Positions 1 through 11,885 of a stretch of DNA of 64,000 nucleotides are shown one piece after another. The notes under the pieces were generated by a model. The model searched no databases. It saw nothing but the letters and a program-made list of their open reading frames with translations, and was not told where the DNA came from. A program made the position numbers and the translations under genes. The stretch lies in the NCBI RefSeq assembly GCF_043641665.1, contig NC_092183.1:9794501-9858500 (forward strand), read 5' to 3'. Source of the DNA: Enoplosus armatus. Lineage: Eukaryota > Chordata > Actinopteri > Centrarchiformes > Enoplosidae. The first letter of the stretch is position 1. Each line of letters starts with the position of its first letter.

Positions 1-1428
1 GAATGATGCATAAACACTCTCCAGACACCCCCAGGAAGTCTGGGAAATCTGCCTTCCTCCTGGAAACTTTAACTTTCTAATTTTATTTCAGTTGCAATGT
101 GTTTTGAAGCTCAGAAATTCCCTTCTCTGTCATTGAGCAGATGAACAAAACCCAATGCTAAAACTTTATACTGTATATGTGGTGTGTGTGTGTGCCTGCA
201 TTCAATCTTTTGTGAATGCGCGTATGTATGCATTTATTTTCTTGTGTTCTTGAGTGACTGTCAAATATGATTTTTCTTTTTTGCAGAGATGAGCTTGTGG
301 CCAACTTTTCTTTGCTTAAGCATTTAGCCTGTGCAGTTTGTTTTAGGATCATGTTCCTTGTTTAGGATAACGGGAGAGGATCCACTGACAGCAGGATACA
401 TTTGTCTTTTCAATTGTTACTCCTCATGGTGAGGTCAAATCACAAGGTCAGGGACAAGACAGGGTCCTATCAGCTGAGAAAGATTTAGTGTTTTGCCAAA
501 AGACACTTCAGCAGAACATGTACTGTACTTGCTATTATAAGGAGAACGATACACTCTCCAAATCAGTATGCTGTCCTGCACTTTAAATGAATATTATGCA
601 GCCAGTGGTTGCGGCTGTAGTTTCAGGTGTTTCCATTTGCGCAGGAGTGTTCACATTTGACAAATCATGAGCAATAAGCATCTCTGATGTTTAAATGTTT
701 ACTAAGTTGGACCTGAAGAGGGTTTGGACTTATCTGACGCTCAACTCTTCTAGCGTGCTAAAGCTCCAGTGTTTTTCTGCCGTCGGAGGTCTGCTTCCAT
801 TACCTACTAAGCCTTTGTCAGATTGCAGGGCTGTGAAGCGGTCCCCTATCACCACTGGTAACGGTGGTTTCCAAGTCCCAGTCTATTCAGCTCACGCCGC
901 CACCCTTCAGAGACTGGTAATAACTATTTGCTCAGGCTTATACATTCTCGCCCCCTGACTTACATTTTTTTCTCTGTTTTCTTCCCTCGCTCCATTCATC
1001 CTTCTCCGTTTACTGGATCCATATTTTCTTTCCTCCCTCCCTCCCTTTCTTCTTCCCTCTCTCCATTCTTCCCTCCTTCTCTAGTTTCATCTCTCCTTTC
1101 ATCAGAGAAATCACTATTTAAACTCTCCTCTGCTCCAAGGTCCTGTCAGATCCCCTAGAAGCCAAACACTATTAAAAGAGGTCTCTAGAGCTTAGCCCGT
1201 GTGTGTATGTGTGTGCATGTATATGTACAGTAAGTGTGAATTTTGCAGGCGTATTTCAGTATGAAAGCACAACTGTGTGGTAAAATGTCTGTATCCACAT
1301 TGGTGTTGAGGATATCTCACGTTTTTGATCCTCTGAATCTTCAATAAGAGCGTGAACTCTGATGGGAAATCTATTGGCAGCAGATTCAGAAGATTACGGA
1401 AATTCGGCCTAGCGGGAGGCAGTAAGAA

Positions 1429-1470
1429 GGTGGTTGTGGTGGTGGTGGTGGTGGGGGGGGGGGGGGGGGG
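1429..1470 (+). repeat. (GGT)n followed by an 18-base poly-G run
   Basis: About eight GGT units run directly into G18 (1453-1470). The G-rich strand is the sense strand of fbxl17. A tract like this can fold into G-quadruplexes in DNA or pre-mRNA, which is inference. Homopolymer length is also error-prone in sequencing. Confidence 0.9.
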
Positions 1471-1616
1471 TTGAGAGGGTTGGAAGAGCTTGGCATAACC
1501 CAGAAAGAGTAAAAATATGAATAGAGTGTGGCGTCGATGACCTTGTGGTATGAGGTTTTGCATCCCTTGCTGGCTCTGCTTAGCCAAATGGGAAAACAAT
1601 TCAAGCGTTTGCTGAA

Positions 1617-1637
1617 ACACACACACACACACAGACA

Positions 1638-1679
<42 letters not shown>
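1617..1679. repeat. (AC)n microsatellite, interrupted
   Basis: About 30 AC units with an AGAC interruption near 1633-1640. This array creates the long low-complexity open frames seen on both strands from 1.2 to 1.8 kb, which are not genes. Confidence 0.97.
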
Positions 1680-1681
<2 letters not shown>

Positions 1682-1835
1682 TGCACATACAGTACGCCCA
1701 AAAGCAGATGCACTTTCTCTCCAACACACACACTCAACTTTTCTGTTCTGAGAAACAAAATCTTAATTATGGTACAAAACATTTGTTGTGACATTAAAAG
1801 TTTGTCGACTCGTCTTAAAGACTTTTATGTGGCTG

Positions 1836-1886
1836 TAATCTGCTAATTATTTTCTTAATTAATTGTTCAGTCTATGAAATGTAAGG
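1836..1886 (+). mobile_element. Fragment of a palindromic-end teleost repeat (MITE-like)
   Basis: The TAATTATTTTCTTAATTAAT core and the following TCTATGAAATG match the left part of the fuller element at 58229-58485 and a repeat family I know to be common in fish genomes. Only about 50 bp is recognisable, so this is an old remnant. Confidence 0.45.
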
Positions 1887-4800
1887 CTATATTAATAAAA
1901 AAGTGTTTCTAGAGATGCTTGTATTCATATTTCTCACCCACGGCTTTTGTAATGAACTTCTTTGCATACACAGATCAGACGAGTTAAGATGGGGACTGTT
2001 AATATGTCTCATACAATATACTGGCTCAAACAAACCAGAATTTTCTCAATTACTTGAACCAATATGTCAATGTAGTAGTCTGTCACATTAAGATCATTAA
2101 TATGATTTAGCACTGATGAGAATGTGCAGCATTGGAATTTAATTTCTCATTCACATATTATGTTTTATTTCACACTTTCTTTCTAACCTGAACGGAGGTG
2201 TCTATTTAGAGAGAAGGATTTAGAGAGAGAGAAAGTGAGAGAGAGAGAAAGAGACCTGTTTCATTAGCAGATTGAAGGAGCTGTGATGTGATGGCTGGTT
2301 GAGATGGCTACTTAATGTGATAGGCCATTAGCTATTCATCCCTACTGCACTATTAATGCAAGGTATGGAAAATGCAATCATGCAAATCACTCTTCGATCA
2401 GAGCCTTTCATAGAGGAATAAATGCTGACGGCGTGTGAGGAGAGGCAGTGTTAAGAATGAGGTGGGCAGAGGATAAGTCTTACATAAAGAGAGACAGGGG
2501 GTGAGGTAGAATTCTTTCTACTCCCCCTTCTCTTTGCAGTCTCATATCTTTCTGTCTTTGTTCTCACTCGTTCCTCAGCACCTTGTCTGCTTCATTTCAA
2601 GATGTCATGGGTTATGGGTGACATGTCGTAGCATCAGGAGAGAGAGAGACATGACAGCGAAGCCTGTTAGGTGCTCTGTCTCTCTCTGCTCTTTGCTTCT
2701 CATAGATTTGGTATTTAGCATAGCAAAGGAGAAGTACATATTGTGTATTAAGAATGACTCTAGCATTTGATAACCCCCTTTTAAGCATAACATCAAAGAC
2801 CCTTGAATCAGCCTTAAAAGAGCCTTTTTTATTATGCGTAGATTTAGATGGCAGAATCATATCATCATCATCAAGAAGCGCAATGCCAAGTAACTGAAGG
2901 AGGCGAGAGGTTAGTTTTGGTTTGTTTGCTGTTGGTCAGTTTGCATCCCTTACACCCAAAATCAAACAGAGAGCGTATCAAAATCCATCGGGTCTGACTT
3001 AAAAGTGGAGTTTCATCCTGTTTGACGGTGCCCTCTAAGTAATGTCAGGGTGCATTTCAATGTGGTTCATCGGCTCTGTTATTTGTCCAAAACACTTTAA
3101 CAGTGAAAATGAAATGACCCTAACAGGCAGATAGGGGTGTGTCCTCTTGGGGGTGTCCCTTTTTGACAACGTCAGCTGTTTACAACCTGACAAAACAGCT
3201 GGAGAAAACATTGAGTGCAGATTTCAAATTTTGAGCATCAAATATTTATAAACATGTATATGGTGTGCTTAGCTCTTTCCACTCTGATAGTAAAATGTAG
3301 TTGCAGATGGACAGTGTGGATCGTCAGAATAACTTTAGCCTGACCACCTGTCTAAATATTGCAACAACAGCAGTCAATGAATCAGCTTTATAAAACATAG
3401 ATAAACACGTGTGACAAAATGATAAACTAAACTTTAGGGTGGGGCTAGGGGTTATGATGTAATAATGTTAAAACCTGCTGGGTCTCTTTTTATATATATA
3501 TTTTTTAATAGTTCTGCTGTCTAAAATGTAATGTGGAAACTTGATTTCTATGTAATATGCAGGGTCTACATTTGATAAAAATCACTGATAACTCAATTGT
3601 AACAACAGTATGGCGCCTCAAGTCTGCCACTTAAATCTTGCTCAGTTTTTGCATCAGTCCACTTCCTCTTTAATATACTGGGTGAGATAAGGTTCTCCTT
3701 GGATAGTCACTTTGAGCAATTGAACCTGACAGTGAATCTCAAAAATACTTTTACGGCCTCTCGTAAAATACTTCATCAGGCCTCCAAATTGTTGATTAGC
3801 ATATTCACCTAGGATAGGCTGATGCAGTACACTTTAAATTAATAAGCCACTAACTGTACAACATTTCATGAGAGAGAGAGAGTGAGGGAGAGATGGTAAG
3901 GCAGAGAGATGGATGCCTTTTTTGCCACCTTGTGAAATATGTAATACATCTTCATTTTAACGGGTGTTGTAAATGTCAGGGCACAGATCTTCTCTTAATG
4001 AAAAGATCACCCCGTGTCCAAACTTTGACAAATGTATCTGGTTTGAGCTGAAAACCGGGGTAGTCATCTCCCAGTTCCAACACTTTGGATGAGTGTTAAC
4101 AAACTCAAGCTGTTGCCGCCTCCTGTGCAACTCTCAAGTTGATCAGATTCACATTAAATCCTGCTGCATCATCTGTTGTCATTGCTGTCTTGCTATCTAG
4201 TGTGGTCACTGGTGAAATGTTGGATGGTGATTAACCTTAGTCTGTAACCTCAGAAAACATGGGCTCACACTTGTTCAGTTAATCCACAATGAAATTACTT
4301 AATCTAACATTAAATCAACTTCAAAACAGGACTGCGGCTGAAGAGATTCAGCTGGTCTCTGAGCATGAACTAAACTCCTTTCACATGATCACTGTTGTCC
4401 ATAAATTGTAAATTTCTAGCTCAGATGTTTCTCTACATTGATTTGTTGTGCTTGTGCATGTTCGCTAAGCAGCAGAACAGGTTCCCATGACTATAGTCAA
4501 CCTGCCATCTGCACCAGAATTGGAAATTTGACAGATGTTGCATTACAGTTTGATGTTGCACCCCATTGTGCTGTAAGTGGTTTGGCTGACCCGACACCAT
4601 TCATTTCTGCAACGAGTCAAGGTGCTTCATTAATTTTGTAAATAAATAAATTGCATAAATTTTCCACTGCTTTTCATCCTGCAAGATTAAAAAAAAAAAC
4701 GGGCTCAGCTCTAATCCAAACTCATTTAATCCACGCAGAGTTGCTGTCAATTTGCATAATTGTATGTGTTTAACTAATTGTCAGTAACATAATGATATAT

Positions 4801-5820
4801 CTCATTTTCATAATTTAACTGAATTTAAATTATTTGAGGAAAATATCCTATGTATTCATTAATATCAGAAATTGCTAGATGTCAAAAGATTTATTTTCCC
4901 CTTCGGGTTTCAAAACTTTGCAGAGGTATGAGCACATGGCGTGGTGTGTTTGCAGCCTGGAGCTGCTCGTGTGGGCTGCATCAAAGCTATATCCAGCATG
5001 CTGGACTGTGATTGCAGAAAGGTTAGCATGGGTTTGAGGATCTGAAAAGCGTTAGATAGCGCAGGCTGCTGTCAATTTGCTCTCAACCCCCCCCCCAGCA
5101 AAACTTTTTCTTCTGCTCTTCTTCCCACGGTTTTATGCAAACTTACAACGATGTCACTGACATCAATTTACTCCTAAAAGTTGTACCGCACCGGGCCATT
5201 ATGGAGCGTACGCTATCACAGAATGTCCTCAGGGAAAGTGAGAACAGGGAGAAAATGAAGAATCAGCATATAGATGGAGCTTTGTTTTTTCACCATTTTA
5301 CAGCACACAGGTGCTGTGGTTTTGTCATTATGTGCAGCACGAGCGATTTAGAATATATTATAATAATATGTTTTTATACTCCAAAGGATAGGAGCACTGT
5401 CTATACTTTACATAGGGTTCCTGTCTCTTTCTCTTTACACATGTTTCATAATGTAACTTCATAACAGGCCTGCCCTCCATAGCTGGGGAAATTAACAGGA
5501 TGTGAATAATAAATGAGGACTTAATTGATCAGGCTTCTACCCTGCACAGATTGTATAGCTGCGCCCTTGATATTAATACTTTGAGTCAACAAAATCAATA
5601 CGTTCAACATTTAGAAACCAGCTGAAGAGAAACTGTGTTGATCCAACTTTTTTATCTTGTGATTTCAGGAAAATTTAAACAGTTACTACTACATGTTTTG
5701 TGCTAAGTGGAGCAAAACCCGATCTGTGTCCATCTTCTGGTGGGGAAATAGCTGAACATATACATATATATATATATATTTATATTATTGTTTCAGAGAA
5801 AACAAGAACTATTTTATCAT
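1887..5820. other. Gene-free unique intronic DNA
   Basis: No exon, RNA gene or recognisable transposon seen. There are short GA-rich runs (2213-2252 and 3871-3895), a perfect octamer ATGCAAAT at 2380-2387 and a second octamer-like ATTTGCAT near 4752. The 4.7-4.9 kb part is rich in TAAT cores. A good pyrimidine tract plus AG at 2538-2539 is not followed by a convincing exon. Confidence 0.6.
5758..5785. repeat. (AT)n microsatellite
   Basis: Alternating TA/AT run with minor interruptions, in AT-rich surroundings. Confidence 0.85.
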
Positions 5821-5829
5821 TTTAATTAT

Positions 5830-5927
5830 TTTTTTTTTTTTGCAATTTATTGTACTTAAGCATTAAAATCAGGGACGTTCATTTATATGGTATGCGTTTT
5901 AACCACTAGGCTACCAGGACACCCCAG
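5830..5927 (-). mobile_element. tRNA-derived SINE fragment, 5' end
   Basis: Read on the minus strand, the segment begins GGTGTCCTGGTAGCCTAGTGG and continues TTAAAACGCATACCATAT. TAGCCTAGTGG is a good Pol III A box as found in fish tRNA-derived SINEs. A weak B box (TGAACGTCCCT) lies at tRNA-like spacing. The copy at 41787-41952 shares the head and the GCATACCATAT/GCATATCATAT stretch. No SINE body is clear beyond this point, so the fragment is truncated or very diverged. Confidence 0.55.
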
Positions 5928-7526
5928 AGCTGTATTTTCATCTAATAATTATGTTAAAGTGGTTGATTAATATACAGTACCTTGGGGTTTGCTGACATTT
6001 ATTTGTTCATAAGTGCCATTTTGTTTGTTCTGGTCATGGTTAAATCATTAAAACTGTGCTTATTGGATATTTGGTTTATGATTAGAAAAATCTGTTGTAC
6101 ATATTGTGAATGGTTATTTTTTCAAGTATGGCTGCTAATGTTATGTCCCACCATTGCTACAGAGAGGAAACAGGAAATTCAAAATAATGATGGTTGATTA
6201 TGGTTGCATCCAGAGATCGAGGGCACAGAAGGACTCCCCTGGACTAACCCTGGTCTACTTTGTTGTGGCGGGCCTGTTTTTATTTTCAATTTTGAGTGCT
6301 TTACTGTTGTTTTTTGTTTTGGTTGTTTTTGCCTAAAAGCTATCCTGCACTGCAGCTGTTTTCAAGCACGTCCATCTATCACAGAGAGAGAGAGACGGAG
6401 GGAAGCAAAGGGAAAGAAATATGGATAGAGAGAAGAGTGAGAGAATGAACAAATGCAGTGACTGCTAATGGCTTTATTGGAATGATACCAGTTATTAATT
6501 ATTCTGCCCCCTCTTAAAAACGACAGAATGAAAAAGGAAAGGTTGAGTTAAGGGAGAGGAGCAGCCACAATCTGTAACGCGCTGTCTCAACTAATAGCTG
6601 GAAGTCAGCTTTTACTGATCACTGAATGGCTCTTTCCTAATTGATGGGATGTGTGTAAGTGTGTGTGAGTTTCCATGCCTGTTTCCATTTTCAGATGGTG
6701 TGCGCTGATGTAGGAATGTGAATGTCTGTTTTCTTTCTGGTGAGCGTGTGCGTGTGTTCATCAGTGGCATGTGTGTGTGTGCTGTAAATGTAATCACTGT
6801 TAGTGTGAGGTAATGTGAGTGGAAGGCTAATATTGTCCACATCATCGGTCTTCCTCAGGCATGTCAGGAGACAACCTGTCCTTGTCCTTTTCTCCTCTAA
6901 ACTCTATCTGCGCCTCTGTTCTCGCTCTATCTAGAAGCCAAGCGTCTTTTCTTCTTCAACGAAACAACTTTTGACAGAGTCAGAAATCAAGGCAGCACAG
7001 CGTTTGTCTTCTTGACTTTCGGTTGATATTTTTTTTGCTAGCCTTCATTGCAACTCTAAAGAAGCCCTTTCAGGTTTTGTTGGACGATGGCAGCGTATCA
7101 GCATTTCCCACCTCTGCTTCACAGTGTAGCTTTAAGTATGCTGACACCTGCCAACACACACAATAGAGCATATGTAATCCCTACGAACTGATTTTATCGT
7201 TTGAAAATGAACACCACCAGTCAGAAAACCCTGTCATTGTAATTCATAGCATTCCTCTCCATGTGTTGGATTTTCTTTATGACCCATGTGCAATGCCAAA
7301 CCGCTGTGAAGTGGTAAAAAAAAAAGTATATACAATATGACCACTGATGGGATATTTCTCCAGTTTTTCCTCGGCTGCTTTGGTAGCACTGAAGGCCTCT
7401 GCAGGGCACAGAGGAGTTGCCGTGTATCCAGAGGGAATGGAAGGATTACCATCTCTCTGAATATAGCTACTTTCACTCTGTGATTAACCTCTGGTGGTGT
7501 GTGGGGGGTTTTATTGAGGTGTGCTT

Positions 7527-7528
<2 letters not shown>

Positions 7529-7564
<36 letters not shown>

Positions 7565-7610
7565 ATGTGTGGATGTGTGTGTGTGTGGATGTGTGTGTGT
7601 GCGCGCGCGC
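7529..7610. repeat. Compound (GT)n-GGATGT-(GC)n microsatellite
   Basis: A pure GT run, then repeated GGATGT interruptions, then GTGT and five GC units. Alternating purine-pyrimidine DNA of this kind, especially the GC end, is prone to Z-DNA. Confidence 0.95.
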
Positions 7611-8435
7611 AGGTGATTGGGCCCGGGGTGTAGATCTAATGGAGCCAAAGGGATGATTACTCTGAAAAGGTCAGATTTGTCTCCAGTTCCTGCAATTAAC
7701 GTACCGGAGAAAGAGCACACTGGATAAGTAATGCAGACACAGAAAGAGGAAGATTGGGAGGGAGAATTAACACAAAGGTATGACAAAGATTGGAGAGAGA
7801 GGTCACCAGGTGATGCTCATCTTTGTCGGGTATCAACACTAGCATTAAGAAATGATCTGATGAAAGCACATTTCTGCAAATGTCTCTTCAGCTTTAAGTC
7901 TTTATATTCAGGGACTTATACTGGTGTACGATTTAAAGCACTATAATGTAACAATGAGTCAGGAAATAATGAAACAGACATAGTTTGCCTGCTTTGCATG
8001 TATAGTTAATGTTTTTTAATATTGAGATGAAACAAAAAGACATAAGACATGAGCAGTTTGGAAGCCTATGATACCAAAGGATAGGTCACCTTTGTTTTTT
8101 AGTCTTAACTTTGGTATTGCCAAGAGGTTCTGTCTAGAAAACGGCCTGACTTCTTTTCATAAGTTGAATAATTTAAAAAAACAAACAAACTGAACAATTT
8201 GCAAGTTTTCTTTGAGGCCATTTCTTACATTTACATTCCATTACATACCTAGGTTTGGCTAATGGTTTTGATTCGCAAATGCCTGCCAAGCTTAGATAAC
8301 TAATTAAACAAACACAAAAGGCTTTTCCCGTTAAAATTAAACACTTACAGATAAAGCTGGGTGTCATCTGCAAATCAGTGGAAGGAGGTATTATATTTTG
8401 AAAAACTCTTTTGTTAGAAGAAGAGTGGACCTTAA

Positions 8436-8449
8436 GGGGGGGGGGGGGG
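8436..8449. repeat. Poly-G run of 14
   Basis: A homopolymer directly before TTGAACATG, one of several G/C homopolymers in the window. Confidence 0.9.
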
Positions 8450-9494
8450 TTGAACATGAAACAGGGGCTGTGGATGAATCTGTCATAGTTAAAAAGACAG
8501 CTGCCTGTTAAGATCGAGTCGAGTGTACATCGCAGCTTGGGTCCAAGTCAAGATGTTTTCTGTTGTTTGTGGGGGAAGATCTGTTGAGTCATTTGATAAT
8601 ATTAGCAAGGCCTTAGAGATTTGTTGAACCAGAAAAGGATGCTGATCTACAGCCAGTGGGATCAAAGCCACTGGCCTGGATCTGTGACTCAGCGCTCAGA
8701 CACTATTTGTCCGATTGTGTGTGAGTTTGGGACCGTGTATTTGTAAGTACTCCTGTGTATATGTGCTGCAATGCATTTGTATAAGTGCATTGTATCTGCG
8801 TAGACATTAATGTGTTTTCCTTTGTCAGTGTGAGTGCTGTGATTGATATCTGTATGTGACTTGTGTGCACATGTTTTGTGAGCTTTTCAAAGTGTTTTTG
8901 AAGTCATTATTCATTCAAACCGCATGTATTTGTATCCAAGATCCCAGCTTGTGTAAGTTCTAGACAGTCTGTGCTTCTAATAACGGCCTTTGTCTCATGT
9001 TTTTAATCATGTATGAGAATAAAGAAATATTGTTTTGTACTTTTGCGCCTCCTTCAGTGGATTGTGACAGATTGTGTTAGGAGTGACACCACTCCACTGA
9101 AGATTACAACAGTTCTGACAGGCACTGTGTTTGGAGTCAGGATACTGATGCCTCAGTGACTGAAACAAGAATAAATTGGACTAGATGGAAGAGAGTGCTG
9201 AACTTCAAACCACTGAGTTGCACTTCAAAAGCTCCCTCTTCAAATCCTCTGCACAAAGTCATCATTGACATTGTGTTTAGTCTGTGCATGAAGGATGTCG
9301 GAATCGGTTTCTCTTTGTCAAGGGGTGTTCTTGACTGGAAGGTTAGCACAGTGTTAAAGATGAATTTCACAAGGTTTGTGCTTTTGTCCCGTCTACCTTG
9401 CAGTACAACATATGTAAGGTGAAAACTAAAAGACGTGAAAGTCAACTGGTTTCAGATAGAAAGAGTTGGTTTGAGATTCAAATGTGGGATTGAA

Positions 9495-9526
9495 TGGCGG
9501 TGCCGAGGGGTTTAAGGCGCTGACCA
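9495..9526 (+). mobile_element. tRNA-like SINE head (Leu/Ser-type A box), very degraded
   Basis: GGTGCCGAGGGGTTTAAGGCG resembles the first third of class II tRNAs, where TGGCCGAGTGGTTAAGGCG is typical. No B box is seen at the expected distance, so this is at best the start of an old tRNA-derived SINE. A chance match is possible. Confidence 0.3.
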
Positions 9527-10451
9527 TGTAAGAAAAAATCCCCATCAAGCAAACCATGCATCAACTGCTGTATCAATGCACAACTGGGCAAACTGTATTA
9601 TTACTCTATACAGAGTTTCCCACAGTGTTTTATAGCTAGGGTAGGACAGCTCTCCTGAAACAAAAACCTCCCCCGCTAACATAAAAATTATTACACTTAT
9701 GAAATAAAATGAAATAAAACCTTAATCGCCAGGGGGAAAGTGCTGTGCTGCTTTTTCACACCATATGATATATATTTAATGAGCGTGAGGGCTGTTTAGG
9801 CTTTCATCTACTAACTAAATTGATCATGAGACAACATGCTTCAGGGTTCGGGTGGTGTACCACCTCGGCTCTGGAACACCTCGGGAATACCCTGTTTTAC
9901 AATAACGATTTTTCTCTTTGCTCCACAGGTGTCATAGTCCTTGAAATTAATGCAAATGTTGTGTTTTGGAAATATATGGCAGTAGCATCATCCAGTGTAT
10001 AACCAGTAACCCTTAAGCTGAAGACACCAGATTGTTGGACAATATTTTGAAAGGCTTAACTTGGCTAAACACAGTCTTGTCTGGTGGAATATTTTTTGGC
10101 GTGTGGGTGCTCGTAGGTCTGGACAGGTAGTACCGTGCTGCACAGCTGAGGGATCTGTGTTGTCTTCCTACTCCATCCTGACAGCGACTAGCTCATTATT
10201 TCCTACCAGTTCTTCTGGGAGCATGTTACAATTCCTTCTCGTGCGCGCGCACACACAGCTTTAGACCACTTGACCTTGGTTGCTATGACAGCAGCAGTAA
10301 AGGCTGCGCTGAGGTGTCAGTGTGTCTCTTTGACGAGTCCCGCCGGCACACCAACCCCCGGCCCACCCGTGTTCTGCGTTTGTGTGTATGTGTGTAATGA
10401 TGATTAATACCTTTGTTTTGAAAGCCAACAGAGAGTTGTTGTGTGTCTGCA

Positions 10452-10453
<2 letters not shown>

Positions 10454-10511
<58 letters not shown>

Positions 10512-10542
10512 CCTGCGTGCGTGTGCGTGTGCGTGTGTGTGT
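10454..10542. repeat. (TG)n microsatellite with TGCG tail
   Basis: About 27 pure TG units to 10507, then a degenerate GCGTGCC/GCGTGT tail. Both strands give spurious low-complexity frames here. Confidence 0.97.
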
Positions 10543-11569
10543 CAGTGAGCATGGGCTTGCCTCCGTCTGGGTGTGCAAGTGTGTTTTTGCCTGTTTGTGT
10601 GCATCAGTAGTTTCCACGCCTCGTACCCTCCGAGCTGCCACCAGCATGATTGTTGTTTATAGTTTTGGCATCTTGCACCTTGTCCCCGCTGTTCATCAAC
10701 CTCTTTCTGTGCTTGTGAGAAGTTTTTGATTTAGTCTGGTCTCACAGGTCACATTGGCCGTCAACATGTTCTGGTTTTTAAATGTTTTGAATAGCAGAGA
10801 GTTGGTGGCTTCGTCTTTACCAAACAATAATTAGAGTGACACTCTGAACCTCCTCTAATGAGTTGTTTATCTCCCAACCCTTCAGTTCACTGTACCTGTA
10901 GGAATATCTCATTAATATGTTCTGAAATTAGCCATGATGAGACATTCAAATTACTTTGCAAAGAAAAGTAACATTAAACAGAGTTGGCTCAACAGTTTCC
11001 TTTTGGTTAATTTAATCTTTATAACGCAGACACGCAGTGTTAATGAATTATTATTGATTTTTAAAGCCCTTGCTACCTTTCTTATTATTTTCCCCAACCT
11101 TAATTCTTTGCTACAATGACCCAGTTTCCCTCCTTGGATTAATCAATCAGCAAACATAAGATTCCTGGCAAGTAAAATAGATGGAAAAGTAACATGTCAA
11201 ATTCAGTTTCGGTAAGTAGCAACTTCTATAATAGCAGAGATGTATTTTGAAATAATCCTTCACAGTTTACTTTAAACACTATTTGATTGGAAACAGACTT
11301 AATTTGTATTGTCTCATTATTATTCACATTTGGATTTTTCACTATGCCTTTAATCAGCCTTTTTTGTTATCAGTATTAAGCTCCTAACAAAATGTTCTCT
11401 TGCAATGTAAGGGCACCAACACATCAAGCGATGACTACTGGAAATGATTCATGTTTCTCCGACAAACAATACGTTCATCAGTATTGAGTCATTTGTTAGA
11501 AACAAGCATTCCTGTCCTGTTCTACGCAAAAATTGTTCTGAAAATCTTGTGTGGCTATTGCTCTGTTTT

Positions 11570-11885
11570 AGTTAGTTAAGTCTGACTGTGAATCACCAAA
11601 GTTGATATAGACGTGACTGCTTTTAATAGTGCACCTGACTCCTGGAACAAAATACAGCATCACCTTAAAATCAATACACTTATACCTTATTACATTATTT
11701 TAATCTAAGTATCAAATTATCGTCCCTAATCGGAAAGGTTTACTGGCTTTTTATTAGCTAATTGGGGTATTGCCTTTTCTCTGTTAGTAAATCTCTTTGT
11801 TGTTTTCCTTATCTGTTCTTTTCATTATAAATGAGGGTTGCCCCTCAATGATCTCTCGAGTGTAAATAAAAGTTGAATGAATGAA
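11570..11885 (+). mobile_element. Decayed LINE 3' end
   Basis: The segment near 11630-11680 translates to APDSWNKIQHHLKINTLIP, which resembles the C-terminal reverse-transcriptase region of fish LINEs (APxxWNxLQxxLKLxxLIS). It ends in TAAATAAAAGTTGAATGAATG, a short 3' untranslated end with a TGAA-type tail. Stops interrupt the frame, so it is non-functional. The family cannot be fixed by eye; the sequence upstream to about 10.9 kb may or may not belong to it. Confidence 0.5.

Noticed and set aside
1192..1794. 200-residue minus-strand frame and its neighbours
   Set aside because: Its body is translated CA repeat, GGT repeat and poly-G (runs of Val-Cys, Pro and Thr). It has no domain.
9908..9970. 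Acceptor-like TTTCTCTTTGCTCCACAG followed by GTGTCA
   Set aside because: Good 3' site, but the adjoining donor match is weak and no conserved frame follows.
10261..10729. Several 89-128-residue frames on both strands
   Set aside because: All are created by the TG array at 10454-10542, giving His-Thr or Cys-Val runs.
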